A stretch of DNA of 64,000 nt from the NCBI GenBank assembly GCA_021604005.1, contig BQIV01000002.1:62001-126000 (forward strand), read 5' to 3'. Both the position numbers and the translations under genes were made by a program. Positions 45,358 to 55,455 of this stretch are shown one piece after another (the first letter of the stretch is position 1; the number at the start of each line of letters is the position of its first letter). The DNA is from Nitrospirales bacterium. Lineage in GTDB: Bacteria > Nitrospirota > Nitrospiria > Nitrospirales > UBA8639. The notes beneath the pieces are model-generated. The model worked only from the letters and a program-made list of their open reading frames with translations. It had not been told where the DNA came from and searched no databases.

Positions 45358-47844
45358 TTATGTAAACTTTCCTATCACTAATTGAAGATTGTCAGCCATT
45401 TTCGCTAATTCTTCGGCAGCCACCTTTGTTTGTTGGGAGCCTTCATTGGTGCTGGTCGCGGCTTCAGCTACATGTGCAATATTACTCGCGATTTCTGCTC
45501 CTCCCTTTGACGCTTCGAATACATGGCGGCTCATCTCGTTAGTCGTCACGTATTGCCCTTCCACTGCACTGGCGACCGTATGTTGATAGTCATTTACCTG
45601 TTGTATCACCTCACTGATTCGAGCAATCGCATCTACTGCGCCTTTGGTATCCGCTTGAATCGTTTCGATCATCTGACTAATAAGCTCCGTGGCATGCTTC
45701 GTTGCTTTTGCAAGGTCCTTCACTTCATTAGCAACTACGGCAAACCCTTTTCCGGCCTCCCCTGCGCGCGCCGCTTCGATGGTGGCATTCAAAGCCAAGA
45801 GGTTCGTTTGTTCCGCAATCGAGGTAATCACTTTAATAATACTGCCAATCTCGGCGCTACTCTGTCCGAGCTGTGCGACGGTGGCATTCGTCGTTTCCAT
45901 CGCATCAACGGCTTCGGCAGCGACACGTGCGGAGTTGCTAGTAGTCTGTGAAATCTCCTGGATACGGGTATTCATCTCTACCGAACCGACAGCCACAGAC
46001 TGAATATTTTTGCTTACGTCCTCTGCAGTGTTTGACACGCGATGTGCTTGACTGGAAGTCTCCTCCGCCATACCGCCCATATGATCGCTGACCGTATATA
46101 ACTCTTCTGCGGCACTGGCTAAAGTCGTCGCAATAGAAGCGATTTCCTCGACCCCTTCCTTCAACTTTTCCGCTTGTGCTTTTTCATATGCTGCCGACTC
46201 TTCTCTCTGACGCTCTGCAGCTAACTGTTGCGTGATAATACGCCATACCACCATGGCCCCGAGATACTGTTGCGTGGTATCGTAAATTGGGCTTGCGGAC
46301 AGTTCTAAGGTTTCTGGACCGACGTGAATATGCGTTGGCCCCGGGGGATGCTGCTGAATAGCCATGAGTCGTGCGTGATAATCAGAATCATTGTGAAAGT
46401 GCTCTAACGAACGACCGATCATCTGATCGCCGGACACAGACAAATACGGTTCAATTGCTTGTATGGTCTTGTGTGATGCTGGGTTCATATATTGAATCTT
46501 CCAGTCTTGATTCACATATATGATATTGATGGGGGCCTGCTCGACGATTGAATTGATCCGGGACATTTCTCGCGTACTATATTGAATCCTATCGGCCATA
46601 TGATTAAACGTGTTGGCCAATTGCCCAACTTCGTCAGACGACTGCAGGTTCACACGAAGACTATAGTCGCCCGCCGTCATGGCTTGAGCGACACCTTGAA
46701 TCTGTTTGACTCGTGCTGTCCCCTTATGCCCAACCCACCATGCAAGCGGCAACAATACAAGCAAGCACACACCTCCTGTCAGCAGGATGGCCATCTTGAG
46801 TTTCATCGGTGTGATCGCCGCCTGCTCTTTTGCAATCCGCACCAGGACCGACCAATTCATTCCCGGATACCCTAATGCCCCCTGCAAATGCGTGTACCCT
46901 CCGGCGTGGACTATTTGCTTTCGTGCATGAATGCCATTCTGATATCCGGATTGTCCGGCAACAGCCCTTTGTGCAATCTCGACTCCCGATTTCGCTAAAT
47001 TTAACTTGAGTATGACATGTTCAAAATCATGGACCACTTGTTCCGTTCCATATCCGACCGGGTCATAGTCCACCAGCACTCGACCTTGTCCATCCAATAC
47101 GGTCAATTCAGCACTGGAAAACCCTTCGCGTTTCAGGTGCAGATATTCTTCTTGGATAATGTGCTCGATCAGGGAAAATTTGGTCCGGTTACTCCAATAG
47201 GCAATGACCTTTCCATCTTGATCAACGACGGGTGCTGAAAACCCAATGGTCAACCCGCTGTCTCCGGCATAGACATCTTTGACATCGGTATCGATGTGGA
47301 CATCTTCAACATAAGTCCCAGTCAACTGATGAGTATTGGGCGCAGAAAATGGCATCGCGACAGTAAAATCATTCCGAGCCAATGCCTGAAACCAGGGAGT
47401 CGCTCGATAATTCTTTTGTAGAAGATGAGCCGTGGGAATCGGAGAGCCTGTCGCATCTTTTGAATTCACCGCGATAGGATATCCTTCGGTGTCTACCAAA
47501 ATCGTCAGATAGTAGACACCGGCTGTCACCACATACTGATTCATAGTTTTCGTAATCTCTTGAACAGCCTCAGGGCTCCCCCACTGAGGATGCGATTGCG
47601 CCGCTTCATTGCGCCCAAAAACTTGCACGTCGACATACCGCTCGAACAGATTCCGATCGATTTTCTCAGCAATGGTTTTGGCTACACGCTCAAACTTTAT
47701 CCCCACCTCCTCTTCCATGGTATTCGCCGCATGAAATCCAATAAATCCAATGGCCGTCATGGGAACAACTCCGAATAGGACACAGAGGCCTATCAGTTTC
47801 GCCGTGATGCCAAACTTACGTACAGACGTCTCAAATCGACTCAT
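45358..47844 (-). CDS. Methyl-accepting chemotaxis protein, Cache-HAMP-PAS (set 2)
   Basis: 828 residues from ATG 47844 (AGGAGA upstream). TM1 ~12-35, a periplasmic dCache-type domain paralogous to the other two ([27 protein letters not shown]), TM2, HAMP, a cytoplasmic PAS with [12 protein letters not shown], then a signalling domain whose tip reads [38 protein letters not shown], different from set 1 and set 3. The subtype and position beside its own cheW/cheA suggest a dedicated array. No pentapeptide at the end. Confidence 0.93.
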   Translation of the reverse strand: MSRFETSVRKFGITAKLIGLCVLFGVVPMTAIGFIGFHAANTMEEEVGIKFERVAKTIAEKIDRNLFERYVDVQVFGRNEAAQSHPQWGSPEAVQEITKTMNQYVVTAGVYYLTILVDTEGYPIAVNSKDATGSPIPTAHLLQKNYRATPWFQALARNDFTVAMPFSAPNTHQLTGTYVEDVHIDTDVKDVYAGDSGLTIGFSAPVVDQDGKVIAYWSNRTKFSLIEHIIQEEYLHLKREGFSSAELTVLDGQGRVLVDYDPVGYGTEQVVHDFEHVILKLNLAKSGVEIAQRAVAGQSGYQNGIHARKQIVHAGGYTHLQGALGYPGMNWSVLVRIAKEQAAITPMKLKMAILLTGGVCLLVLLPLAWWVGHKGTARVKQIQGVAQAMTAGDYSLRVNLQSSDEVGQLANTFNHMADRIQYSTREMSRINSIVEQAPINIIYVNQDWKIQYMNPASHKTIQAIEPYLSVSGDQMIGRSLEHFHNDSDYHARLMAIQQHPPGPTHIHVGPETLELSASPIYDTTQQYLGAMVVWRIITQQLAAERQREESAAYEKAQAEKLKEGVEEIASIATTLASAAEELYTVSDHMGGMAEETSSQAHRVSNTAEDVSKNIQSVAVGSVEMNTRIQEISQTTSNSARVAAEAVDAMETTNATVAQLGQSSAEIGSIIKVITSIAEQTNLLALNATIEAARAGEAGKGFAVVANEVKDLAKATKHATELISQMIETIQADTKGAVDAIARISEVIQQVNDYQHTVASAVEGQYVTTNEMSRHVFEASKGGAEIASNIAHVAEAATSTNEGSQQTKVAAEELAKMADNLQLVIGKFT

Positions 47845-47984
47845 CGTCTCTTCTCCTATTAGCATTCAACGTATACACAGCATATGACCGTGCTCTCGTT
47901 GGCATTTTTTACGATGGTGAATGGCAACACAATGTCCCATAGCCGAGACACACATACCAATACCCACGTTCCCTTCATAGAATC

Positions 47985-48449
47985 TCACAGCAAGACCGTC
48001 TGATATTGCGCATGGTTCTCATGAGACACGGCCATCACCTTTCCCAAGTCCAGAACTAACAGCATTCGATCACCACATGTATACGCTCCAGAGAGTAACG
48101 CTCTTGCCTCGCTGTCAAGGCTTGAAGGTAGAGATTCACATGCGTTATCAGCAACGTCGATGACATCTCCAAGTTCATCGACAAGAAGGCTGACCGGTTC
48201 ATGATCTGTTCGAATAACAACATGCATGGGAGAAGAACCGAATAACGCAGGCTTCATGCCTAATCGACGCCGAAGATCAAGCGTGGTGACAACGTGTCCC
48301 CGGACATTCATCAGCCCTCGAATAACAGGTGAAGCCAATGGGACGTAGGTCATGCGTTGATCGCGAAGGACTGCCTGCACAACACGAACATTCACGCCCA
48401 ACAGCAACGTATCGATGGTAAACGTACAGAACTGTCGTACTGCTGGCAT
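47985..48449 (-). CDS. cheW: Chemotaxis adaptor CheW (set 2)
   Basis: 154 residues, one CheW domain: FCTFTIDTLLLGVNVRVVQAVL, GLMNVRGHVVTTLDLRRRLGM and a C-terminal RMLLVLDLGKVM. It is more divergent than the other two CheWs, as expected for an adaptor specific to the unusual CheA encoded 3 bases upstream. Confidence 0.92.
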   Translation of the reverse strand: MPAVRQFCTFTIDTLLLGVNVRVVQAVLRDQRMTYVPLASPVIRGLMNVRGHVVTTLDLRRRLGMKPALFGSSPMHVVIRTDHEPVSLLVDELGDVIDVADNACESLPSSLDSEARALLSGAYTCGDRMLLVLDLGKVMAVSHENHAQYQTVLL

Positions 48450-48452
48450 GAC

Positions 48453-51263
48453 TCAGGTCTCCAGACATTCCAGGGTTAATGATCCCACCGGCTGCTGCAA
48501 ACAGGTCTTCAAGACACAATCAACATCTAAGAGAGCGCTCACTTTTCCTTGGATGACAGTCGAGCCCAGCATGCCTGGACGATTCGATGTTGCGTGAGCA
48601 TCAATCTGAACATCCACAATGTCAATAATACGGTCAACCACAACTCCTACATATTGGCCATCATGATCCATAAGCACAACCTGCAACACGTCAGGTTCAT
48701 CAGATGGTGATTCGTTATACGACCCTAGCAGTGAAGATAACCACACAATCAATACAATCTGACCGTGATACCGCATCACGTGGTTGCCATCGACCACGTG
48801 CAACACCTGTTTCTGTACATCGGTGATTCGTGTGACCCTGTGGACCGGTATGGCCACACAATCATCTTCACCAACCTGAGCGATAACACACATCTGAGAT
48901 GTTCCTGAACTGGCGGTTCCTTCCTCTTGTGCAGGGTTCATAACTGGCAAGAACGAATCTTGACCCAACACAAAATTTGTGCGACGAGCCAAACCCATCA
49001 CATCTAAGACCAGAGCCACATGACCGTCACCCATGATTGTCACCCCTGCATACACATCCAATCCCTGAAGTGGCATCCCAAGTGGCTTGATCACAATTTC
49101 TTCAATATCCTGGACGGTCTCCACAATAAGGCCGAATCGAAAACAGCCAGCCTGTAGCACAACGATATGTGTGATATCTGAACACAACGACCCTCCCGTG
49201 CTCTCGGAGACAACAGGATGTATCTGTAATACGTTGTTCAAATGAAGGAGTGGAATGACATGTCCTCGATACCGATATAGCAACGCGTCCTGAACGACTT
49301 CTGTAACCTGCGCATATAATTCGGCATCGATGCGGACACATTCCTGAAGGTGGGTTTGGGAAATGGCAAAGCGTTCCTCACCAACCGTCACCATAAGAGC
49401 GGGACTGATCGTTAGCGTTAACGGTACGCTGACTTTAACCGTCGTACCTTCATGAGCCCTGCATGAAATTTCTATGCTTCCGCCAATATGCTCAATATTG
49501 GTTTTTACGACATCCATGCCGACGCCGCGCCCGGACAGATTCGTCACTTCCGCTGCCGTGGATAAGCCGGGGAGGAAAACAAGTTGCAAAATATCACGCT
49601 CCTGCATCCGCGAAACCTCGGCCTCCGTCACAACACCACACGCAATCGCCGCCTCTACAACGCGTTGCGTCGTAATCCCTCTACCATCGTCACGAATTTC
49701 AACATGCGCCTGTCCCCCTTCATGATAGGCACGCAACACAATTCGTCCTTGACGAGGTTTGCCATTGGCCTCCCGAACGTCAGGACGTTCTATGCCATGA
49801 TCAACAGCATTTCGTACAAGATGCGTCAATGGGCCTTGAATCGCTTCGAGAAGCATCTTATCCAATTCCGTCTCTTGTCCTTCCATTTCAAGTCGAATGT
49901 CTTTCCCACAGGCCAGAGCCAGATCTCGAACCACTCGTGGGAATGTGTTCCACATATTCCCAATGGGTTGCATTCGCGTTTTCATCAGTCCCGATTGCAA
50001 CTCTGCAGTAATCAGACTCAAGCGTTGAGCCGTCGCCATAAATTTGGAATCCTGTTGCATGCCAGGACATTGCACGATTTGATTTCGCGTCAAGACCAAC
50101 TCACCAACCATCCTCATCAATGTATCTAATACTGTCACATCAACACGGATTGATGACTCAGCCGCTCCGAGTTGGCGTGCATCCCCGACTCGATATGGGG
50201 CCTGTTGTCGCACACCACATTCCACCAAGTCCTGCGAACGAGAGTCGGCAGAACCCTGATTTGACGTCGTTGAGGAAACCGTCCCTGTTGAGAGCGGCGG
50301 CAGGCCTGGAGATGGCAATGCAGAGGAAACATCCTCTCCTGACAACTCAGGGCTCATTGGCATGTCAGACTCTGACGTCTGAAGCGCAACGAGCGTCGAG
50401 TGTAACTCCAAGTAATCATGTATCCCGTCATGTCGATATTCTGCAATACTGTCAAGCATCGTTCGAACGGCATCAACTAAAGACAAAAGCGCACTCACTC
50501 TTTCAACAGTAAGTGGAACGTCCCCATTACGAATACAACTCAACAATGCTTCTCCCGCATGCGTCAGACCTTCCAACTTGGCATACCCAAGAAACGAACA
50601 GGTTCCCTTAATGGTATGAATTCCACGAAATATACATGCCAGCTTTTCTTGACTCGAATGGCTTTCACTTGCAACAAGATCTCGTTCAACCTGCGACAAG
50701 CTTTCATGACTTTCCTTGAGAAACTCTACGACCGCTTCATCTAATTCAGGATTGGCTCGAACCGGCTCGCACATCACGGATGTATTCGGTGGATACTCCT
50801 GCACGGTCTCCGCATCAACAGGAGAACATGGCAAGGACGTCACAATCGACACGTCGCTGAGTAGGTCAACATCAGCCCCCCTCTCACATTGGAGTACCTC
50901 CAATTGCTGTTTCAATTCGACATATTCGTTTTCACCATCCATGCCTTCCTGCTCGATACATTCCAGCATGTGGCGAATCGCATCAACCATCGCTAACAGC
51001 GCCTGTGTCATCTTTGGAGTCAGTGATGATTCACGATCACGCACAACATGGAGTAACCGTTCACCAGTATCCGTGAGACTTTCTAACCTGAAGTATCCAA
51101 GAAATGCACAGGAGGATTTGATACTATGCGTCGCCCGAATGATACGGAAAAGAAGACGCTGGTCATGAGCAGACTCGAGACAGGATAAGTCCTGTTCGAT
51201 CTGACACACATGCTCATCACTTTCGATCAAGAATTCCGTAATGGCCGCATTCACATTATTCAT
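48453..51263 (-). CDS. cheA: CheA-type histidine kinase with two Hpt and two CheW domains (set 2)
   Basis: 936 residues. Two Hpt domains, H46 (ATHSIKSSCAFLGY) and H216 (GIHTIKGTCSFLGY), are similar enough to be an internal duplication. Then a low-complexity linker, the P3 helices (VTVLDTLMRMVGELVLTRNQ), HATPase (HLVRNAVDHGIE, IRDDGRGI, VTNLSGRGVGMDVV), a CheW-like regulatory domain and, after ~780, a second CheW-like domain (MCVIAQVGEDDCVAIPVHRVTR ...). Usual CheA is 650-700 residues with one of each. It may phosphorylate more than one regulator or bridge additional receptors. ATG 51263 follows a TTG. A sigma-28-like site lies upstream. Confidence 0.93.
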   Translation of the reverse strand: MNNVNAAITEFLIESDEHVCQIEQDLSCLESAHDQRLLFRIIRATHSIKSSCAFLGYFRLESLTDTGERLLHVVRDRESSLTPKMTQALLAMVDAIRHMLECIEQEGMDGENEYVELKQQLEVLQCERGADVDLLSDVSIVTSLPCSPVDAETVQEYPPNTSVMCEPVRANPELDEAVVEFLKESHESLSQVERDLVASESHSSQEKLACIFRGIHTIKGTCSFLGYAKLEGLTHAGEALLSCIRNGDVPLTVERVSALLSLVDAVRTMLDSIAEYRHDGIHDYLELHSTLVALQTSESDMPMSPELSGEDVSSALPSPGLPPLSTGTVSSTTSNQGSADSRSQDLVECGVRQQAPYRVGDARQLGAAESSIRVDVTVLDTLMRMVGELVLTRNQIVQCPGMQQDSKFMATAQRLSLITAELQSGLMKTRMQPIGNMWNTFPRVVRDLALACGKDIRLEMEGQETELDKMLLEAIQGPLTHLVRNAVDHGIERPDVREANGKPRQGRIVLRAYHEGGQAHVEIRDDGRGITTQRVVEAAIACGVVTEAEVSRMQERDILQLVFLPGLSTAAEVTNLSGRGVGMDVVKTNIEHIGGSIEISCRAHEGTTVKVSVPLTLTISPALMVTVGEERFAISQTHLQECVRIDAELYAQVTEVVQDALLYRYRGHVIPLLHLNNVLQIHPVVSESTGGSLCSDITHIVVLQAGCFRFGLIVETVQDIEEIVIKPLGMPLQGLDVYAGVTIMGDGHVALVLDVMGLARRTNFVLGQDSFLPVMNPAQEEGTASSGTSQMCVIAQVGEDDCVAIPVHRVTRITDVQKQVLHVVDGNHVMRYHGQIVLIVWLSSLLGSYNESPSDEPDVLQVVLMDHDGQYVGVVVDRIIDIVDVQIDAHATSNRPGMLGSTVIQGKVSALLDVDCVLKTCLQQPVGSLTLECLET

Positions 51264-51395
51264 CAAAATATACGTTTTCAGACATCATGCCACCGCACAA
51301 CGATAGGTAGTCACACACGCTGCCTCCGACACTCCTTCACATCCATCATCTGGATATTCACTGAAAAATCCGTGAAAGAGGGACACCTCTTCTTT

Positions 51396-51423
51396 CTATC
51401 GGAACAATGACATAGAAAGTTGA
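51396..51423 (-). promoter_or_regulatory. Candidate sigma-28 promoter for the set 2 che operon
   Basis: On the minus strand TCAACTTT (51416-51423) and TCCGATAG (51396-51403) are 12 bases apart; the AACTTT half and the TCCGATA half equal those of the STAS promoter. One base more than the usual spacer weakens it. The cheA ATG is about 130 bases downstream. Confidence 0.4.
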
Positions 51424-51583
51424 AGATCCGATACAAATATGCACGTCCGTCATTCTTCGTACAGCAGACATATCTATAAGGACGTTCAATGTGACATCAC
51501 CCCTTCAAGGGCACGGAAGGTATAGCCGTTCGAATAAATGGCCGTTTGTACGACATATGATGGTGCGTTGTGAGATGATGAAC

Positions 51584-51640
51584 ATGAAGATTTGAGCACG
51601 CGGCTAGCGCCGCCATTGCGGGAAAGGACGCCTTTAGAGG
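51584..51640. repeat. Palindromic element, partial copy 2
   Basis: 57 bases matching, in opposite orientation, the first part of the element before fliW: both carry ttgagcacgc, cgccgccat and aaaggac, and the arm ctttagagg. Only one terminal arm is recognisable, so it looks truncated. It lies 75 bases past the cheB stop. Confidence 0.55.
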
Positions 51641-51714
51641 AGCTCGATACTTGGAGAGATAGCCTGTCTCCGCCATCTCACGTGCTGGTAATGAGCTGGG
51701 CTTGATTCGCCAGC

Positions 51715-52776
51715 TTAGGAGATGCTTTTTAGATGCGACAACATAGCCGCAGGAATATCGGAGAGCGGAAGAATTTTATCGACCCCTCCCGCCTTAATCG
51801 CTTCCTTCGGCATCCCGAAGACGACGCATGACGCCTCATCTTGCGCGATATTAAATGCCCCGGCCTTTTTCATTTCAAACATGCCGGCGGCACCATCGTT
51901 GCCCATACCTGTGAGAATCACACCAAGACTATTGGCTCCGGCATAATTCGCAACGGACCGAAACATCACATCCACAGCAGGGCGATGCCGATTGATGGGG
52001 GGATGTTGATTAAGGGTGACGTGATAGCGCGCACCGCTTCGACGAAGTTCCATATGATAGTTCCCTGGGGCGAGAAGGGCTTGTCCAGGAATAACGCTAT
52101 CCCCATCCTCTGCCTCTTTGACACTAATTTGACATACGTCATTCAAACGATCGGCAAAGGTTTTGGTAAACCGTTCGGGCATGTGCTGTGTCATAACAAT
52201 CGGAGGAACACTTGGCGGAAGCACTTCAAGCAATTCCTTTAGCGCTTCCGTTCCACCAGTCGACGCCCCGATGGCAATGATCGTATCCGTCGTCTTGATC
52301 ATGGACGATTGCGTTGCCAACTCACGAAGACGATCAGGATTCGCAGCAGCCGGAGCTCGCTTACGGACCGTGGCTGCTGCTGCAATTTTCACCTTACTGG
52401 TAATGGTTTCAGCCAGTTCCTCTAACCCATGCTGAACGTCGATTTTCGGCTTCGTGATAAAATCGACAGCTCCAAACTCCAACGCCCGTAAAGTCGTTTC
52501 ACAACCTGACTCCGTCAGCGAGCTGACCATCAGCACAGGCATCGGATGCCCGGCCATCACCTTCTGGAGAAAGGTCAAGCCGTCCATTTTCGGCATCTCC
52601 ACATCAAGGGTCAGCACATCGGGGTTCAGGCTTTTGATTTTATCTCGAGCAGCATACGGATCCGTGGCAGATCCCACCACTTCAATGTCCGGATCTTGCC
52701 TCAACAGTTCAGTCATGACTCCCCGAATTAACGCCGAGTCATCGACAATCAGCACTCGAATTTTTTTCTTACTCAT
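51715..52776 (-). CDS. cheB: Protein-glutamate methylesterase CheB (set 3)
   Basis: 353 residues from ATG 52776 after AAGGAGAG. Receiver with DD at 12-13, phosphosite D58 and KP at 109-110; methylesterase with GASTGG (Ser172), QHMP (His198) and GMGNDG (Asp294). It differs from the set 1 CheB in linker and in keeping the canonical KP motif, so the two are not recent duplicates. It ends the set 3 operon after cheD. Confidence 0.95.
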   Translation of the reverse strand: MSKKKIRVLIVDDSALIRGVMTELLRQDPDIEVVGSATDPYAARDKIKSLNPDVLTLDVEMPKMDGLTFLQKVMAGHPMPVLMVSSLTESGCETTLRALEFGAVDFITKPKIDVQHGLEELAETITSKVKIAAAATVRKRAPAAANPDRLRELATQSSMIKTTDTIIAIGASTGGTEALKELLEVLPPSVPPIVMTQHMPERFTKTFADRLNDVCQISVKEAEDGDSVIPGQALLAPGNYHMELRRSGARYHVTLNQHPPINRHRPAVDVMFRSVANYAGANSLGVILTGMGNDGAAGMFEMKKAGAFNIAQDEASCVVFGMPKEAIKAGGVDKILPLSDIPAAMLSHLKSIS

Positions 52777-52866
52777 ACGTCTCTCCTTGTTATCAAAAAC
52801 AGACAACGCGGACCAGCCGGCACACACACGCAACATCACCAGGTGTAACTGCCGTCACATGGCTGC

Positions 52867-53475
52867 TTAGAACAACGTCACGTCACCCGCTGCCGGTTCT
52901 TTCTTGAGCGTCGATTCATATTGCCGTTCTTGTTGGGCGATTTTTTGAGATTGCACGCGATCTAGCTTTTTCATGAGCACTTTGCCGGTATCCGTAAAAT
53001 AATAGACCTTCCGTGGACACACATCCCCGACATCAGCTTTCACCGGTGGCATGCCTTCCTGTCGCAGATAATCCATTGCCCATGCGGCGTTTTTGGCCCC
53101 AACATCTAAGTTGCCGTCATAAATTTTTCCCCCGCCAAAGACTTTGGCCTCCAAACGCTTTCGATGCCCACCACGGCTTAAAATACCGTTGATCAACATT
53201 TCCATGGCATAACTGCCATATCGCCCGGACTCCGACCAGGCATCATTGCTATGCTGACCATTTGGAGCTGCCAGCATAAAATGATTCATTCCGCCAACCC
53301 CGGCTTGAGGATCCCGGAGACAGACCGAAATGCACGACCCCAGAACGGTATACACCACCATTGGCGTTTCACTCAAAAAGTATTCACCGGGTAGAATCAC
53401 CGCCACTTCATGCGGAAACCGGATATCTTTCATTCGTCGGATATGTCCGAACTCCATATTTGAACTTTGGGGCAT
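52867..53475 (-). CDS. cheD: Chemoreceptor glutamine deamidase CheD
   Basis: 202 residues. VVYTVLGSCISVCLRD carries the catalytic Cys48 and GGMNHFML the catalytic His65; GGGKIYDGNLDVGAKNAAWAMDYL follows. CheD converts receptor glutamines to glutamates and can bind CheC, but no CheC is in the window while a CheZ is. It lies between cheR and cheB, matching sets that serve pentapeptide-tailed receptors. The C-terminal ~45 residues are a charged extension. Confidence 0.93.
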   Translation of the reverse strand: MPQSSNMEFGHIRRMKDIRFPHEVAVILPGEYFLSETPMVVYTVLGSCISVCLRDPQAGVGGMNHFMLAAPNGQHSNDAWSESGRYGSYAMEMLINGILSRGGHRKRLEAKVFGGGKIYDGNLDVGAKNAAWAMDYLRQEGMPPVKADVGDVCPRKVYYFTDTGKVLMKKLDRVQSQKIAQQERQYESTLKKEPAAGDVTLF

Positions 53476-53518
53476 ACGTATGGCTTATTAGTTAGTCGAT
53501 GAACGGTTTTTGAAGCGT

Positions 53519-53660
53519 CGTGAGACGGGAAACGTCAAACGAACAACGTACGATACATACATTCAGCGTTTTTCAATTCATGACCTGCATGTTCAGATTC
53601 TTTCTAACGCTTCTATGTTCGTCTCTCGTTTCTCATCGACCGTTTGACGTTTCACATCTT
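53519..53660. repeat. Facing heptamer-repeat arrays between cheR and cheD
   Basis: A perfect 13-base inverted repeat, gaaacgtcaaacg (53529-53541) against cgtttgacgtttc (53641-53653), lies within longer imperfect arms of gtgagac/gggaaac and tctctcg/tttctca units. The centre of ~100 bases has no ORF. The right arm adjoins the cheR stop. Confidence 0.65.
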
Positions 53661-54467
53661 CTGATAAATCGTGGGGGCAATGTACGTAAAGTCATGTTCT
53701 ACCCACTGTAAACTCTCGGAATGTCCAATAAAGAGATATCCCCCAGGCTTGAGGTATCGAAAAAACTTGCGCACCAGACGAGATTGGGTATCGCGGTCAA
53801 AATAAATCATGACATTCCGGCAAAAGACGACATTCAATGGTTCCCGGATGGGAAAGGTATCATCCATCAGATTAATACGCGTAAAACGCACGACATTCGC
53901 AATCTGCGGTTTGACTTTGACAAAATGAGCCTTTTCCCCTTTTCCCCGTAAGAAGTGACGGCGTACGAGTTCAGGATCGAGACCGGCAATGCGCTCATCT
54001 TCATAGACACCCGCCGCAGCCTTGGCAAGTACTCTCGTTGAAATATCTGAAGCCAGGACCTTGAAACTCCAATGCGATGGATTCAATACCGAATCGTGCA
54101 ACGTCATGGCTATCGAATACGGCTCCTCTCCAGAGGACGATGCCGAAGACCAAATTCGAATGTGCCGCACATCAGCTAACGTGGGCAAGATTTTTTCACG
54201 AAGAAAATCAAAATGAACCGGCTCCCGAAAAAAGTCGGTTTTATTGGTCGAAATCAGATCTAATAGATTCGTGAGTTCTTCCTGCCCGGCATCCCCTCGC
54301 ACATAATCCAGATATTCCTGATACGTGGATAATTCCAACATGCGAAGCCGTTTCCCGAGCCTCGAAACAATGAGCGTCTTTTTATCGCCGCTCAGCGTAA
54401 TGCCAACCTGCTCGTAAATAAATTTCTGAAATTGACTGTACTCGGTATCGGAGATTGTTGCATTCAT
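53652..54467 (-). CDS. cheR: Chemotaxis protein methyltransferase CheR (set 3)
   Basis: 271 residues. N-terminal helical domain with YEQVGITLSGDKKTLIVSRLGKRLR, then STNKTDFFREP, SASSSGEEPYSIAM (SAM site), VLASDIS and VFCRNVMIYFDRDTQ. It is the canonical, E. coli-sized CheR with the beta-subdomain region that binds receptor tails; the receptor encoded three genes upstream ends in a matching pentapeptide. Confidence 0.95.
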   Translation of the reverse strand: MNATISDTEYSQFQKFIYEQVGITLSGDKKTLIVSRLGKRLRMLELSTYQEYLDYVRGDAGQEELTNLLDLISTNKTDFFREPVHFDFLREKILPTLADVRHIRIWSSASSSGEEPYSIAMTLHDSVLNPSHWSFKVLASDISTRVLAKAAAGVYEDERIAGLDPELVRRHFLRGKGEKAHFVKVKPQIANVVRFTRINLMDDTFPIREPLNVVFCRNVMIYFDRDTQSRLVRKFFRYLKPGGYLFIGHSESLQWVEHDFTYIAPTIYQKM

Positions 54468-54556
54468 TAGCGTTCACCTATCAGATCGTGGATGACAGCA
54501 TTGCTCATCGCATATTCCTCCAAACGTTCTCGTGCAGTTTCCCGTTCACATGGCAT

Positions 54557-55024
54557 TTACTGACTGGGTACCCACTGAAACAACATCACGTAGACCGCAT
54601 ACGCGGTCACAATCGTCCCGGAAAACGTCCCAACCAAAATCTTCCCCTGTATCCGGTGACGCTGGATAACATTCACCAGATTCTCCACTTCCGCTTCCAA
54701 TCGTAGCCGTGTTAGGCCGGTATAGAGGTTCGTGATTCCCAGACCAATGGTCGCAACGGCCAAACTCGTATGAAGAACAAGAACTGGAATATAATACTGC
54801 CAATATTCGTCAACTGTTCCCGGAAATTCATCTCGTCCAAACATCACCTGTTTCGCAACATACCCGGCAAGCCACAATCCAACCAACGTGCATGACGCCA
54901 TCATCCATTTTGCATGCCGAGGGATATCATGGCGTTTTCCCGCACGTACCCCAAAGAGCGCGATTATATATGCCAGGGTCATGCTGACCAGCACGCCATA
55001 CCACATTGCATCATGTGCATTCAT
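54557..55024 (-). CDS. DUF420-like four-helix membrane protein
   Basis: 155 residues from ATG 55024 with four hydrophobic segments: MWYGVLVSMTLAYIIALFGV, MMASCTLVGLWLAGYV, YYIPVLVLHTSLAVATIGLGI and ILVGTFSGTIVTAYAVYVML. Conserved-looking histidines stand at RHAKWM, VLHTSL and IQRHRI near membrane faces, as in DUF420 proteins, which are often found with haem-copper oxidase or haem-related genes. It sits between cheR and a c-haem protein inside the che operon, so a redox or haem-linked role in taxis is plausible but unproven. Confidence 0.65.
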   Translation of the reverse strand: MNAHDAMWYGVLVSMTLAYIIALFGVRAGKRHDIPRHAKWMMASCTLVGLWLAGYVAKQVMFGRDEFPGTVDEYWQYYIPVLVLHTSLAVATIGLGITNLYTGLTRLRLEAEVENLVNVIQRHRIQGKILVGTFSGTIVTAYAVYVMLFQWVPSQ

Positions 55025-55117
55025 CACCATACGGCCTTTACAGAAAGATGTCAGGACACTCCATGCACTCTGCCTTTGCATCACCATCAATGGCTACGCG
55101 ACAAATATACACACACA

Positions 55118-55144
55118 TTATCGGTTGACTCACACAATACATGA
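55118..55144 (-). promoter_or_regulatory. Candidate sigma-28 promoter for the DUF420-cheR-cheD-cheB genes
   Basis: On the minus strand TCATGTAT (55137-55144) and ACCGATAA (55118-55125) are 11 bases apart: 5 of 8 and 7 of 8 to consensus. The DUF420-like ATG is about 95 bases downstream. It would split the set 3 genes into two transcripts. Confidence 0.35.
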
Positions 55145-55455
55145 ACTGCATATGGGAGGTTTTCTTTGAAACGTACAAGCCGCGATATAGCCATTCCGCT
55201 GGACGTCCGTCTATTCGTCCTGTGTGTGTACACAATGGGTGTATGGGGATTCGTGAGATGTGATGTGGACTGACGACAGAAGCCCACATGCGGCACAGCG
55301 GATAACTGCCATGAACCATACGGTGTAGAGAACCGTCTCTCTTAAATACGATGGAAGAGGGAGGGAACGATAGCACACAAATCAGACACCCACAGGGCGA
55401 AGCAAAAGACACTGAACGGGCTCAGGTCTTTCGCCCCACCATGTCATCGACTCAA
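55145..55455. other. Non-coding spacer before the DUF420-like gene
   Basis: 311 bases. A plus-strand frame of 35 codons at 55166-55273 begins with TTG after GGGAGG but has no recognisable content. No array or strong hairpin seen. Confidence 0.4.

Larger units (their letters stand above)
51264..51714. other. Non-coding spacer between cheB (set 3) and cheA (set 2)
   Basis: 451 bases. It holds a sigma-28-like site facing cheA (51396-51423) and the partial copy of the palindromic element (51584-51640). No defensible gene. Confidence 0.5.

Noticed and set aside
49584-51168. Long plus-strand frames of 130-181 codons opposite the set 2 cheA
   Set aside because: Entirely antisense to conserved CheA domains; no recognisable features.
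55166-55273. 35-codon plus-strand frame with TTG start after GGGAGG
   Set aside because: Good ribosome-site spacing, but very short, no family, and no support from neighbours; kept only as a note in the spacer entry.
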